Assembly: GCA_964348275.1 (NCBI GenBank)
Contig: CAYGBT010000014.1
Coordinates: 1-64,000, forward strand
Source: CSP1-5 sp964348275
Lineage (GTDB): Bacteria > Methylomirabilota > Methylomirabilia > Methylomirabilales > CSP1-5
DNA: 64,000 nucleotides
Direction: 5' to 3'
The notes under the pieces are model-generated. The model worked only from the letters and a program-made list of their open reading frames with translations. It was not told the DNA's origin and did not search any database. Positions within the stretch are counted from its first letter, which is position 1. The number at the start of each line of letters is the position of its first letter. The position numbers were made by a program, and so were the translations under genes. Positions 9,478 to 19,616 of the stretch are shown piece after piece.

Positions 9478-10284
9478 TCAGGAGCCGGATGTGGGAGAGT
9501 CCCCAAGGGCGAGGACTTGCAGCATGGCATCGTGGATGTGGCCGTTCGAGGCCACGATCTCTGCCCGAAAGATTCCAAAAGGACCTCCCCGAAAATCACT
9601 CACGGTCCCGCCCGCCTCGTTCACCAGGAGAGCACCGGCAGCCATGTCCCAAGGCTTCAGCTTGAACTCCCAGAAACCGTCGAGCCGCCCGGCCGCTACA
9701 TACGCAAGGTCTATGGATGCCACGCCAGGGCGCCGCACCGCCTGAGCCCGCATACTGAAATTCCGAAAGTGGTTCAGGTTATTGTCGGGAGACTCTCTCA
9801 TGTCATACGGAAAGCCGGTCCCTAAAAGCGCTCCCCCCAACTGATCGGTGTCGGAGACGTGAATCGGCTCGTCATTCAGGGTGGCCCCCCCTCCAAGCAC
9901 GGCGGTGAACCATTCTTCCCTTAGGGGATCGTACACCACCCCACAGCGCAGCGTGCCCTCCTGCTCCAGGGCGATCGAGACAGCGAAAAAAGGAAACCCG
10001 TGGGCATAGTTGGTGGTGCCATCCAGGGGATCAACGATCCAGCGGACTCCCCCCTTCCCCTCATACCCCTGGCCTTCCTCCGACAGTATGGTGTGGTCCG
10101 GGAAGCGACGATGAAGAAAAGTCACGATGGCGGCCTCCGAGCGTCGGTCGACGTCGGTGACGAGATCGATCCGTCCTTTGTAATACACCTGAGGACGGCG
10201 GCCGAAACGTTCCATCAGGATTTGTCCCGCCTCTTTTGCGGCGACCCGTGCCGCGTCGAGGTGTTCCCGGTCTGCCGGATTCAT
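9478..10284 (-). CDS. suhB: Inositol monophosphatase family protein (SuhB-like)
   Basis: A 268-residue member of the lithium-sensitive phosphatase family. Metal- and substrate-binding motifs are visible in order: LVTDVDRRSE, ILSEEGQG, WIVDPLDGTTNYAHGFP, and near the C-terminus KPWDMAAGALLVNEAGG. The family hydrolyses inositol 1-phosphate or related sugar phosphates; in many bacteria SuhB also acts in rRNA transcription antitermination. Start ATG 10284 is chosen because GGAGGAA sits 7 nt upstream; a longer in-frame start at 10314 lacks a ribosome site. It lies tail-to-tail with polX, 20 bp apart, and no terminator hairpin is visible between them. Confidence 0.9.
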   Translation of the reverse strand: MNPADREHLDAARVAAKEAGQILMERFGRRPQVYYKGRIDLVTDVDRRSEAAIVTFLHRRFPDHTILSEEGQGYEGKGGVRWIVDPLDGTTNYAHGFPFFAVSIALEQEGTLRCGVVYDPLREEWFTAVLGGGATLNDEPIHVSDTDQLGGALLGTGFPYDMRESPDNNLNHFRNFSMRAQAVRRPGVASIDLAYVAAGRLDGFWEFKLKPWDMAAGALLVNEAGGTVSDFRGGPFGIFRAEIVASNGHIHDAMLQVLALGDSPTSGS

Positions 10285-11444
10285 TTTTTGTTCCTCCGGG
10301 GCTGACTCTAGCACACGGAAAAAGCATCCTCAAGGCTCGCTCCGGCCCCGGCTCACCAGTCTGCGCTGATCTTCGCGGACTGGATGCGGACCGCCGGGTC
10401 CCCTCCCGCAGTAGTGGCCGAGATCCGCTGCCGGCTCACCGATGCTTCGCCGGCGGTCAGGGAGGCCTTCCGAATGCGAAGGGTCGACGACGACTTTCAC
10501 TTTGCGTTGAGGCTCGTCGTCCTCCTCGCCCGCCCCGCCTGATAGCGCCAGCCGTCCCATCTGAGGAGAGAACAATAACTTCCGTGCCTCAGCAACATCA
10601 TCTCGAGGCTTGTCGAGCAAAGTGCCGGCGGAATCTTGAACAACAAGAAGGGATCCGGACGATCGCGCAGGGAATGGGGGGCAAAAGATTGTCCAGCGGT
10701 CCAGGGAGGAATGTGCAACCGGGTTTGATCGTCAGGCGCCACCGTGAGGGAGGATTTCACGACGTCTAGCGCATGGGGCGTGAGCCGCATCGGCCACTGC
10801 TGGCGGCGGTTAGCCTAATCCAATGGCAAAGAAGCCCCACTGACACCTAGTGAGAACGACGATGGCGTACCCCAGCACAAAACAGAGCACGACTGCCCCA
10901 ACGCCAAGGAGAAGATTGTCGACATTCTCGTTCTCACCCGCTGCTTGCAAGGCTCCCTCAAGCCGACACACGAACGAGAAGGTGGCACACGGAGCGACGT
11001 GCGATATATCTCTTGGCTCATGATCAACCGCCGAACCCACGTAACCCTGAGCCGTTGCGACGCCTGATCGTGGAGAATTCGCCATGCGCCTGACTCCTAC
11101 CTCGACCGGATGGCGTACCATGGGAGGGTCCTATTTGCCTCCCGGGGTTCCCTACATCTTTCGGCCAAGGTGATCTATGAGGTACCTGCGCAAACCAGAT
11201 GCCGCAATGGCATGCCACGAACAGGCGCCCAAGTGCTCAGAAAAAAAGAGTGAGGGCCAGATGCGGACAGATTGACCGCCCCACAGGAGTCGGTAAATAG
11301 ACGCCTGATGTCCGAAGTTCGACCAGTAATGCCAGCCGATAAGACAAATCGGCAAAGCACTTATCCTGGGTGTCGAAAAGAAAATCCTGCGAGGGTTCGA
11401 CTGAATGTGTCGGAATTCCTCAGAGGCGGGATCGATCAGGAAGA
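10285..11444. other. 1.1-kb stretch with little coding support
   Basis: Apart from the weak 91-residue candidate at 10810-11085, this stretch shows no recognisable gene. On the plus strand about 10350-10543, a frame reads ALIFADWMRTAGSPPAVVAE and continues to a TGA with gene-like amino-acid use but no start codon, so it may be the end of a decayed gene. On the minus strand 11150-11360 a few frames of 60-70 codons overlap each other and resemble no family. The region separates suhB and alr, which are both on the minus strand. Confidence 0.4.
10810..11085 (-). CDS. Hypothetical small protein with one C-terminal membrane segment
   Basis: A 91-residue frame starting at ATG 11085 has AGGAG 8 nt upstream. 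The first 55 residues are polar, with two cysteines (APCATFSFVC). Residues about 60-80 (NLLLGVGAVVLCFVLGYAIV) form a clear membrane span, and the tail is short. That layout suits a tail-anchored or signal-anchor protein, but I recognise no family and the upstream half has ordinary composition. A frame of this size could arise by chance in GC-rich DNA, so the call rests mainly on the ribosome site plus the clean hydrophobic segment. Confidence 0.3.
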   Translation of the reverse strand: MANSPRSGVATAQGYVGSAVDHEPRDISHVAPCATFSFVCRLEGALQAAGENENVDNLLLGVGAVVLCFVLGYAIVVLTRCQWGFFAIGLG

Positions 11445-12584
11445 CTAAAAGCTGATCGTCTTCCCCTGCCAGCGGTAGGAGCGGGGGACCCGCTTACTGA
11501 TGTTGCAGAGGACTTCGTAGGTGATTGTGCCGAGGCGTGCCGCCCACTCATCAGCAAAAAGAATTTCGTCTCCCTGCCGTCCAAGGAGAACCACATCGTC
11601 ACCCGCTTGCACTCCTCCCACCCCCGTCACGTCAACCATAATCATGTCCATGCAAACCTGGCCGATCACCGGGGCCCGCTGTCCGCGGACGAGTACCTCC
11701 CCTCGATTGGAGAGCAGGCGATTGTAGCCGTCCGCATATCCCACGGGCAGCGTGGCAACCAGGAGGTCCTGGGGGGCTTCGTACGTGCAGCCGTAGCTCA
11801 CCGTCCCACCCTTTGGCAACTTCTTTATCTGTGCAATTGTCGTCTCGAAGGACAGGGCAGGCTCCCACAGACCGTGTTGGGGAGGAGATGGAGACGGGGG
11901 ATATCCATAGAGGACGATTCCTGGTCGCACCATGTCCAGGCGGGCCTCGGGAATCTCCAGGAGAGCCGCACTATTGGCGGCATGCCGAACTGGGATGGCA
12001 ATCCCTGCCGCCTCTATGTCTCGCGTCGCCTCGAAAAAGGACCGAAGCTGCTCGAGCGCATGGCCTTTATCCGGAGCATCGGCTGCGGCAAAGTGGGTCA
12101 TCACCCCCACGAGCTCCAATCCGGGAAGATGGGCAATCGCCTTCGCGGCGGCCGCAGCCTCGGCTGGGGGGATACCCAATCGGCCCATCCCGGTGTCGAT
12201 CTTGAGATGAACTTTCACCGGTGTTGTCGATCCGCCGACGCAGTCCGAGAGCGCCGGAGCGTAAAGCGGATCATAGATTACCTGATCGAGACGGTATTCG
12301 ACGAGGATGGGTGCGAGGTCGGGCGAGGTCGAACCCATAACCAGAATGGGGACCTCAAGGCCCCTGCGCCTCAGTTGGATCCCTTCTTCGACCAGGGCCA
12401 CGCCCAACGAGTCTGCCCCGGCATCGACTACCGTTCGGGCAACCGGCACCGCACCATGACCGTACGCATCCGCCTTGACCACGGCCATGATCTGGCGTCG
12501 TCCCCCGACACAGTCCCGCACCCGACCAAGGTTCCGGGCGATGGCATCGAGGGACACCACGGCTTTGGTTGTTTTCTCCCTCAC
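11445..12584 (-). CDS. alr: Alanine racemase
   Basis: A fold-type III PLP enzyme of 379 residues that interconverts L- and D-alanine for peptidoglycan. The PLP-lysine motif is AVVKADAYGHGA near residue 38. The catalytic tyrosine of the partner subunit lies in TVSYGCTYEA, and GRLGIPP, VRPGIVLYGY and QVCMDMIMVDVT are standard family blocks. Length is normal. The start is GTG 12584 with a GGGGG tract about 8 nt upstream. It is transcribed divergently from groES. The 345-bp gap to groES is AT-rich around 12650-12780, holds the CIRCE element, and must also carry the alr promoter. Confidence 0.95.
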   Translation of the reverse strand: MREKTTKAVVSLDAIARNLGRVRDCVGGRRQIMAVVKADAYGHGAVPVARTVVDAGADSLGVALVEEGIQLRRRGLEVPILVMGSTSPDLAPILVEYRLDQVIYDPLYAPALSDCVGGSTTPVKVHLKIDTGMGRLGIPPAEAAAAAKAIAHLPGLELVGVMTHFAAADAPDKGHALEQLRSFFEATRDIEAAGIAIPVRHAANSAALLEIPEARLDMVRPGIVLYGYPPSPSPPQHGLWEPALSFETTIAQIKKLPKGGTVSYGCTYEAPQDLLVATLPVGYADGYNRLLSNRGEVLVRGQRAPVIGQVCMDMIMVDVTGVGGVQAGDDVVLLGRQGDEILFADEWAARLGTITYEVLCNISKRVPRSYRWQGKTISF

Positions 12585-12803
12585 GATACGTCCCCCTGAT
12601 TGGGTGCCATGATATCAGGACACCCTTCTCCCCGCAATAACCGGACATTCATGGTAAAAACTGCAACATTTCGACTTTTTGGGCGAAATTAAGAGTAAAT
12701 AAACTATAACATTCTATCAACACTGTATTCGCTTTCAAACTATCTCAAATGAACTTAAAGCCTACTTTGCATGAGGTCCGGTTGTCGAATATCCTACACG
12801 GCG

Positions 12804-12830
12804 TTAGCACTCGCTTAGATCGAGTGCTAA
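12804..12830 (+). promoter_or_regulatory. CIRCE operator (HrcA binding site) upstream of groESL
   Basis: A perfect inverted repeat TTAGCACTC, 9 nt spacer, GAGTGCTAA matches the CIRCE consensus exactly. It lies 100 bp before the groES start. HrcA binds CIRCE and represses chaperonin genes until heat shock titrates GroEL. A -35-like TTGTCG at 12782 would place the -10 inside the operator, which fits repression by promoter occlusion. No hrcA gene is in the window. Confidence 0.96.
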
Positions 12831-12930
12831 CAGCGAGAGCGCACAGCCCGAGTTGGAAGGCACACGAGACGAGATGCAACTCGGCGGGGATCAAATAACC
12901 ATGTCAACTGAAGAAGGAGGGTGAGAAGGT

Positions 12931-13224
12931 ATGGGCGTAAGGATTCAGCCACTGCACGATTACATCTTGGTCAAACGGTTCGAAGAGAAAGAAGTCAAGA
13001 AGGGCGGCATCATCATTCCCGACACGGCAAAGGAGAAGCCTCAGGAAGGGGAGGTGATCGCCGTCGGCCCCGGGAAGCTGACCGAGGAAGGCAAACGGCT
13101 CCCGATAGACGTGAAGGTCGGAAACAAGATCCTCTTCGGAAAGTACTCCGGGAGCGAAGTCCGCATCAACGATGAAGAGTTCCTTATTATGCGGGAAAGC
13201 GAGGTTCTCGGCATCCTGAAGTAG
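12931..13224 (+). CDS. groES: Co-chaperonin GroES
   Basis: A 97-residue, full-length GroES. IQPLHDYILVKR opens the beta-barrel, EKEVKKGGIIIPDTAKEKPQ is the mobile loop that binds GroEL, and VGNKILFGKYSGSEV is the conserved strand region. It caps the GroEL ring to enclose folding substrates in the cytoplasm. AAGGAGGG precedes the ATG at good spacing. It is the first gene of the CIRCE-controlled operon, with groEL 96 bp downstream. Confidence 0.98.
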   Translation: MGVRIQPLHDYILVKRFEEKEVKKGGIIIPDTAKEKPQEGEVIAVGPGKLTEEGKRLPIDVKVGNKILFGKYSGSEVRINDEEFLIMRESEVLGILK

Positions 13225-13320
13225 CCCTAAAGGAGAACCCCGGATCCCGCGATTCGCTGAATGACGTTGGAACACTTTTGAAGAACACACAGACACGTTT
13301 CAAGAAGGAGGGAGTGATCG

Positions 13321-14952
<1,632 letters not shown>

Positions 14953-15000
14953 CGGGTGTGGCCGAGGGGTGGGACCCCACCCCGTGCACGGTCCGACACA

Positions 15001-15039
15001 GCAAAGCCCCCGGAACGATCCCCGGGGGCTTTGCTTTTT
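15001..15039 (+). terminator. Rho-independent terminator of groESL
   Basis: A 13-bp perfect stem GCAAAGCCCCCGG / CCGGGGGCTTTGC with an 8-nt loop is followed by TTTTTC. It stands 49 bp after the groEL stop. The opposite strand lacks a long T run directly after the stem, so it acts mainly on the groESL transcript. Confidence 0.95.
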
Positions 15040-15171
15040 CTATCGGCGGAACCCTACGCGCGCTTGGACCTTCCCCCGCTCCCACAGGGACCCGAGGACC
15101 ATGACGCCCACGAGCGACCACGGGAAGAGGAGAATCGCGCTAACGAACATCTTATAGTAGATACTTCCCAT
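15040..15171 (-). CDS. Small putative membrane protein, 43 aa
   Basis: A 43-codon minus-strand frame starts at ATG 15171, with GGAGAAG close upstream, and ends with TAG at the groEL terminator's T run. It opens MGSIYYKMFVSAILLFPW and continues through a hydrophobic SLVGVMVLGSLW to a basic tail (RGKVQARVGFRR). One membrane helix with a positive C-terminal side suggests an N-out, C-in single-pass protein. I know no family. Composition and the ribosome site support it; the short length limits confidence. Confidence 0.4.
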   Translation of the reverse strand: MGSIYYKMFVSAILLFPWSLVGVMVLGSLWERGKVQARVGFRR

Positions 15172-15442
15172 CTGCTTCTCCAAGCTCGATTCCAGATCAG
15201 GTTAAGAACCGTTTCGCTCCCCTCTCGCAAAGGTCGTGCCACAACATTTCGCCAATAAAATCAACTGGTTACGAGGTGAGGAAAATTCAGAGAGCACTAA
15301 GACACGACAGGTTGCCCGAAATGCCTACAGGGCGTCAGCGGATGACGGGTAAGCGGCGGGGGAACCGCAGGGGTCATTGGAATCTCCGGGAAGCTGATGT
15401 TGTTCTAGAAGTGAACACACAGAGGCCCGGGGCACATTTCCG
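15172..15442. other. Intergenic stretch before mtnA
   Basis: About 270 bp with no recognisable gene, RNA or strong hairpin. I looked for an S-box or other SAM-type riboswitch because mtnA follows, and found none. Confidence 0.5.
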
Positions 15443-15470
15443 TTGACAGAGGTGGGAGGATTGCTACTGT
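15443..15470 (+). promoter_or_regulatory. Possible sigma70 promoter of mtnA
   Basis: A consensus -35 TTGACA at 15443 is followed after 16 bp by TACTGT at 15465, a weak -10. The predicted transcript would start only about 15 nt before the mtnA ATG, which still leaves room for AGGAGA. The -35 is perfect; the -10 is poor. Confidence 0.4.
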
Positions 15471-15490
15471 ATGATCCAACAGGAGACCGC

Positions 15491-16555
15491 ATGACCCGAG
15501 AGATCAGAACCATCGAGTGGCTTCCCGACGGGGGAGTGTGCCTCCTCGACCAGACTCGGCTTCCCCTGGAAGAAGTGTATGTCGAGTGCCGGGATGCAGA
15601 AGCGGTGGCGGAGGCGATTAGAAATCTCCGCATCCGAGGTGCCCCCGCCTTGGGGGTGGCTGCGGCCATGGGTCTCGCCTTGGGGGCCCAGAGACTCCAG
15701 GCAACCGATGCATCCGCCTTCCTCCGGGATCTCAAGGAGATCGCCGGGATGCTGGCCCATACCCGTCCGACAGCCAGAAACCTCTTCTGGGGGTTGGAAC
15801 GAATGGTGACGGTGGCGGAAAAGCACCGGGATCTTCCTTTATCTGCGCTCAAGCGGCGTCTCGTCGACGAAGCGGTGAAGATGCACCAGGAAGATTTGGC
15901 CTGCAATCGTGCGATGGGGGAGCATGGCCAGCGGCTCATTCAAAGCGGCGACACGATCCTCACGCATTGCAATACGGGTGCGCTAGCGACGGTCGGGTAC
16001 GGGACCGGTTTGGGAGTCATCCGTGCCGCGTGGGAGAAGGGTAAGCGGATTCGCGTCTTGGTGGATGAAACCCGCCCAGTGTTACAGGGGGCCCGGCTGA
16101 CCGCGTGGGAGCTCGCTCGCTTGGGAATTCCCGCCCGCCTCATCACCGACAGCATGGCTGGAGATTTCATGCGGCGCGGTGAGGTCCAAGCGGTCATCGT
16201 TGGGGCTGATCGGATCGCCAGGAACGGGGATGTGGCGAACAAGATCGGGACGTACACCCTAGCGGTCCTCTCCCGGTACCACAATGTCCCGTTTTACGTT
16301 GCGGCTCCCTTGTCCACCATCGACCTCGGCCTTTCTGCGGGAGACCAAATCCCCATCGAGGAGCGGGCTCCTCAGGAGATCACTTCCGTAGCGGGGGTTC
16401 CCATCGCGCCGCACGGATTTCCGGCGGCGAATCCCGCCTTCGATGTCACGCCGGCGGGGCTGGTCAGTGCCCTCATCACGGACCGGGGGGTTCTCAATCC
16501 TCCCTTCGCCGAAGCCATCCAGACTCTCTCCGCATCCGCTGCCGTCCCTGACTAG
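15491..16555 (+). CDS. mtnA: S-methyl-5-thioribose-1-phosphate isomerase
   Basis: A 354-residue member of the eIF2B-related family that converts 5-methylthioribose-1-phosphate to the ribulose form in methionine salvage. Family blocks are NLRIRGAPALGVAAAMG, HTRPTARNLFWGLERM, ILTHCNTGALATVGYGTGLG with the catalytic cysteine, VDETRPVLQGARLTAWEL, VIVGADRIARNGDVANKIGTY and PFYVAAPLSTID. The aspartate in VGADRI is the second catalytic residue. I start at ATG 15491, where MTREIRTIEWLP matches the family and AGGAGA precedes it. The lytic transglycosylase gene begins 5 nt after the stop, so they are probably co-transcribed. No other methionine-salvage gene is nearby. Confidence 0.94.
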   Translation: MTREIRTIEWLPDGGVCLLDQTRLPLEEVYVECRDAEAVAEAIRNLRIRGAPALGVAAAMGLALGAQRLQATDASAFLRDLKEIAGMLAHTRPTARNLFWGLERMVTVAEKHRDLPLSALKRRLVDEAVKMHQEDLACNRAMGEHGQRLIQSGDTILTHCNTGALATVGYGTGLGVIRAAWEKGKRIRVLVDETRPVLQGARLTAWELARLGIPARLITDSMAGDFMRRGEVQAVIVGADRIARNGDVANKIGTYTLAVLSRYHNVPFYVAAPLSTIDLGLSAGDQIPIEERAPQEITSVAGVPIAPHGFPAANPAFDVTPAGLVSALITDRGVLNPPFAEAIQTLSASAAVPD

Positions 16556-16560
16556 CGCGC

Positions 16561-18702
16561 ATGAAAGAGAAACGGGCAAAACGGGGAATGGCTCGGATGG
16601 CACGGCCCGTACTCGTCGCCCTCTTCCTGGGACCCGTGCAAGCCATTGCCAGTGATCCCCCGCCCTCCTTTGACCAGGCCCTCGTCGCCTTGGAATCCAA
16701 TGACTGTCCGGCGGCCCTGAGCGCACTTCACGCAATCTCCCATCCACCGCCCGTAGCGATCCGGCACCGCATCACGTTTCTCACAGGCTACTGTCTTTTG
16801 AAGACAGACCGACCGGCCGACGCGCTCCCGCTCCTCGAGCAGGCAGCAGAAGAGTACGACCTCCTGGCTGATTACGCCACGGTCTATGCCGCCCTGGCAG
16901 CCCTCGCCCTCGAGGACTACCGCAAGGCGACCCAACTCCTCTCCCGCCTATTGATTCGCTACCCGAATGCCCGTGTCGCTGAGGAGGCCACCTTCCGCCT
17001 CGCCACGACCTATCTGGACATGGAGCATCACGAGGATGCGGAAAAGGCCTTCCGTGACTTTCTGGATCGCTATCCGGCATCAACCCTGGTCCCTGAGGCC
17101 TCACTGCTCCTTGCGAAACACCTCCTCGCCCTGGACCGGGACCGGGAGGCAGCGTCCCACCTCAAGCACCTCTACATCCACTTCCCGACCGACCCCTCGG
17201 CCGCGGAGGCCGAGAACTTCCTCCGGGAGACCATGTTCCTGAAGACCGTCACTCCCCAGGAGCACTTCCTCCGAGCAAAGGCCTTGTATGAAGAGGGAAA
17301 GTACCCGGAGGCAGCCACCACACTCACTCCCCTGCTCCGCGCGGATCCTAAGAACGCAGAGATCCGGCTCCTCTTGGGGCGCAGCTTGTTCGCCATGAAA
17401 GAATACGCGAAGGCCAACGACACGGTACTCCCCCTGACCGATCGCACCGTGTACGCTCCCCTCCGGGTCAAGGCCCTGTATCTCCTCGGAAGGGCTTCAC
17501 ACCGGTCAGGGAGGTATGCGCAGGCAATTGGCTATCTCAAGCGGGTCCCCGCTTTATTTCCTCGAAGTCGCTTAGCGGACGATGCCCTGTATCGCATGGG
17601 CCTCAGCCAAGAGGACCGGGGGAACGTTGAAATGGCCCTCGAGGTCTACGCTCGCCTCCTCAACGTTTATCCGCATGCGGGCTTGGGGGACAGTGCCCGG
17701 TGGCGGCGAGCCTGGTTGCTCTACCGCCAGAGAAAAATCCAGCGGGCAGATCATGAGTTGGAACACCTGCTCAAAGATTACCCCCACTCCCCCCAAAAGG
17801 CCCAGGCCCTCTACTGGCGTGGGCGCCTGCTCGAGGAAATCGGGAAAGAGCAACTCGCCATCAGGACATACCGACGACTGCTCAAGGATGCGGCGTACGA
17901 TCCGTACTACCTCCGGGCGGCGCGGCAGCGCCTCGGCCTGAAGCCCGACCGATTATCCCGAAGACCGCTTCTCTCCGCCCCAGACCCGGCTGCTCCTGAG
18001 GTCGCCAAGGCCCGAGAACTGTTCTTCTTAAGGCTTTGGGAAGAGGCCGCAGCCGAGTATTGGGAGATCGCTGGTGCCTATCCCCGACGGGTTCCGCTCC
18101 AATGGGAAGCCTGCGAAGCCCTGGTGCGAGCAAACCAGTTCGACCGCGTGTACGAGCTCGCGCAGCGTACGAAAACCATTCTGTTCAGGACGGGCCGGCA
18201 CGAGGAGTTCCTCCCGTCCTTCTGGACGTTTCTCTACCCTCGGGCCTTCTGGTCGTGGGTCGATTACTACGCGAGAGAGACCCGTCTCGATCCGTACCTC
18301 GTGACCGCGCTCATCCGCGAGGAAAGCGCCTTCGTCCCCGCCGCCACCTCCAAGGCAGGGGCCCGGGGACTCATGCAGCTTATGCCTGCCACCGCGGCGC
18401 GCGTGGTAACCGAAACAAACTTCGCCAATCCCCCCGACCTCGACACCCCCGGCATCAATATAGCGCTCGGAACGCGGTACCTCGCCCGGCTTTACGGGGA
18501 GTTCGGTGGTGACGTGGTCCTCACCCTGGCGGCCTACAATGCGGGGCCCACCGCCGTTCGGCGCTGGCTCAAAGACTCTCGTTCCATCCGGGACCCGGAA
18601 ACCTTCGTGGAGGAAATCCCGTACCCCGAGACCCAGCGCTATGTAAAACGGGTCCTCGGCAGTTACGACCGCTATCGCACCCTCTACGACCCACCCGGGT
18701 AG
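16561..18702 (+). CDS. slt: Soluble lytic murein transglycosylase with TPR-rich N-terminal region
   Basis: A 713-residue exported protein. A signal peptide (basic MKEKRAKRGMARMARP, then LVALFLGPVQAIA) is followed by roughly 530 residues of helical tetratricopeptide-like repeats (for example EEGKYPEAATTLTPLLRADP and RSGRYAQAIGYLKRVPALFP). The C-terminal SLT domain starts near residue 575. REESAFVPAATSKAGARGLM carries the catalytic glutamate at about 586; MQLMPATA, LGTRYLARL and TLAAYNAGPTAVRRW complete the goose-type lysozyme core. These enzymes cleave the MurNAc-GlcNAc bond to 1,6-anhydro ends in the periplasm. The TPR part is longer than in some homologues and may bind partners. Confidence 0.93.
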   Translation: MKEKRAKRGMARMARPVLVALFLGPVQAIASDPPPSFDQALVALESNDCPAALSALHAISHPPPVAIRHRITFLTGYCLLKTDRPADALPLLEQAAEEYDLLADYATVYAALAALALEDYRKATQLLSRLLIRYPNARVAEEATFRLATTYLDMEHHEDAEKAFRDFLDRYPASTLVPEASLLLAKHLLALDRDREAASHLKHLYIHFPTDPSAAEAENFLRETMFLKTVTPQEHFLRAKALYEEGKYPEAATTLTPLLRADPKNAEIRLLLGRSLFAMKEYAKANDTVLPLTDRTVYAPLRVKALYLLGRASHRSGRYAQAIGYLKRVPALFPRSRLADDALYRMGLSQEDRGNVEMALEVYARLLNVYPHAGLGDSARWRRAWLLYRQRKIQRADHELEHLLKDYPHSPQKAQALYWRGRLLEEIGKEQLAIRTYRRLLKDAAYDPYYLRAARQRLGLKPDRLSRRPLLSAPDPAAPEVAKARELFFLRLWEEAAAEYWEIAGAYPRRVPLQWEACEALVRANQFDRVYELAQRTKTILFRTGRHEEFLPSFWTFLYPRAFWSWVDYYARETRLDPYLVTALIREESAFVPAATSKAGARGLMQLMPATAARVVTETNFANPPDLDTPGINIALGTRYLARLYGEFGGDVVLTLAAYNAGPTAVRRWLKDSRSIRDPETFVEEIPYPETQRYVKRVLGSYDRYRTLYDPPG

Positions 18703-18777
18703 CCCGACGCCGACCGGAAAGCTTGCCTGAACCAGTGAGGTCGGGCATAATGGATCCGACCCGAAAGGAGAGGCACG

Positions 18778-19560
18778 ATGCGACGGGCCCTGACCATCGC
18801 AGGCTCCGACTCCGGCGGAGGGGCGGGGATTCAGGCAGACCTCAAGACGTTTTGTGCCTTTGGGGTCTACGGCGAGTCTGCGCTCACCGCTATTACCGCG
18901 CAAAACACCCTCGGGGTCCAAGGCGTTCAGGTTCTTCCCCCTGACTTTGTTGGGCTACAGATCCGCTCTGTTCTCTCCGATATCGGCGCCGATGCCGCGA
19001 AGACCGGGATGTTAGCCACGAAGGAGATCGTCGCGGCGGTCGCGCAGGAAATGGGAGCATCTCATCTCCGGAATCTCGTGGTGGACCCGGTCATGGTGTC
19101 GGCGACCGGCCATCGCCTGCTCGATGAGGATGCGGTGGAAGCGATGCGGACCCGCCTCTTTCCGTTGGCGATGGTCGTCACTCCCAACCTCGATGAAGCC
19201 GCGATCCTCTGCGGTGAGAAGATCGACAACCTCGACGGGATGAAGGAGGCGGCGCAGATCATCAAAGCGCTTGGTCCACAGTTCGTGCTCGTGAAGGGCG
19301 GACACCTCTTGGGACCGAGGATCTTCGATGTCCTCTTTGACGGAAAATGCTTTGAGGTCTGGGAGGCCCCGAAGATTCCTACCGAGAATACCCATGGCAG
19401 CGGGTGCACCCTTTCCGCGGCCATCGCTGCGGGACTGGCCAAGGACCAAGAAGTGAAGGAGGCCGTGGTAGCAGCCCAACGGTACCTCCACGCCGCAATC
19501 CAGACGGCGGTCAAAATCGGGAAGGGGAAAGGTCCGATAAACCACCTGGCTAAAGTCTGA
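18778..19560 (+). CDS. thiD: Hydroxymethylpyrimidine/phosphomethylpyrimidine kinase
   Basis: A 260-residue ribokinase-fold enzyme that phosphorylates HMP and HMP-P in thiamine synthesis. It opens with ALTIAGSDSGGGAGIQADLKTF, the substrate loop, and has AQNTLGVQGVQ, AAKTGMLAT, VVDPVMVSATGHRLL, TPNLDEAAIL and, near the C-terminus, NTHGSGCTLSAAIAAGLA with the catalytic base region and anion hole. GAAAGGAGAGG precedes the ATG. I saw no TPP riboswitch in the 75 bp upstream. coaBC follows 56 bp downstream. Confidence 0.95.
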   Translation: MRRALTIAGSDSGGGAGIQADLKTFCAFGVYGESALTAITAQNTLGVQGVQVLPPDFVGLQIRSVLSDIGADAAKTGMLATKEIVAAVAQEMGASHLRNLVVDPVMVSATGHRLLDEDAVEAMRTRLFPLAMVVTPNLDEAAILCGEKIDNLDGMKEAAQIIKALGPQFVLVKGGHLLGPRIFDVLFDGKCFEVWEAPKIPTENTHGSGCTLSAAIAAGLAKDQEVKEAVVAAQRYLHAAIQTAVKIGKGKGPINHLAKV

Positions 19561-19616
19561 GGGTTCAACGTCCAAAGTCCACGGTCTTGGGAGAGTATCA
19601 GGGAAGGGTTTCCGGT

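Noticed and set aside
11370..12599. 409-codon plus-strand frame over alr
   Set aside because: Antisense shadow of alanine racemase, whose motifs are complete on the minus strand.
18703..18777. TPP riboswitch upstream of thiD
   Set aside because: The gap is only 75 bp and lacks the conserved CUGAGA-type core.
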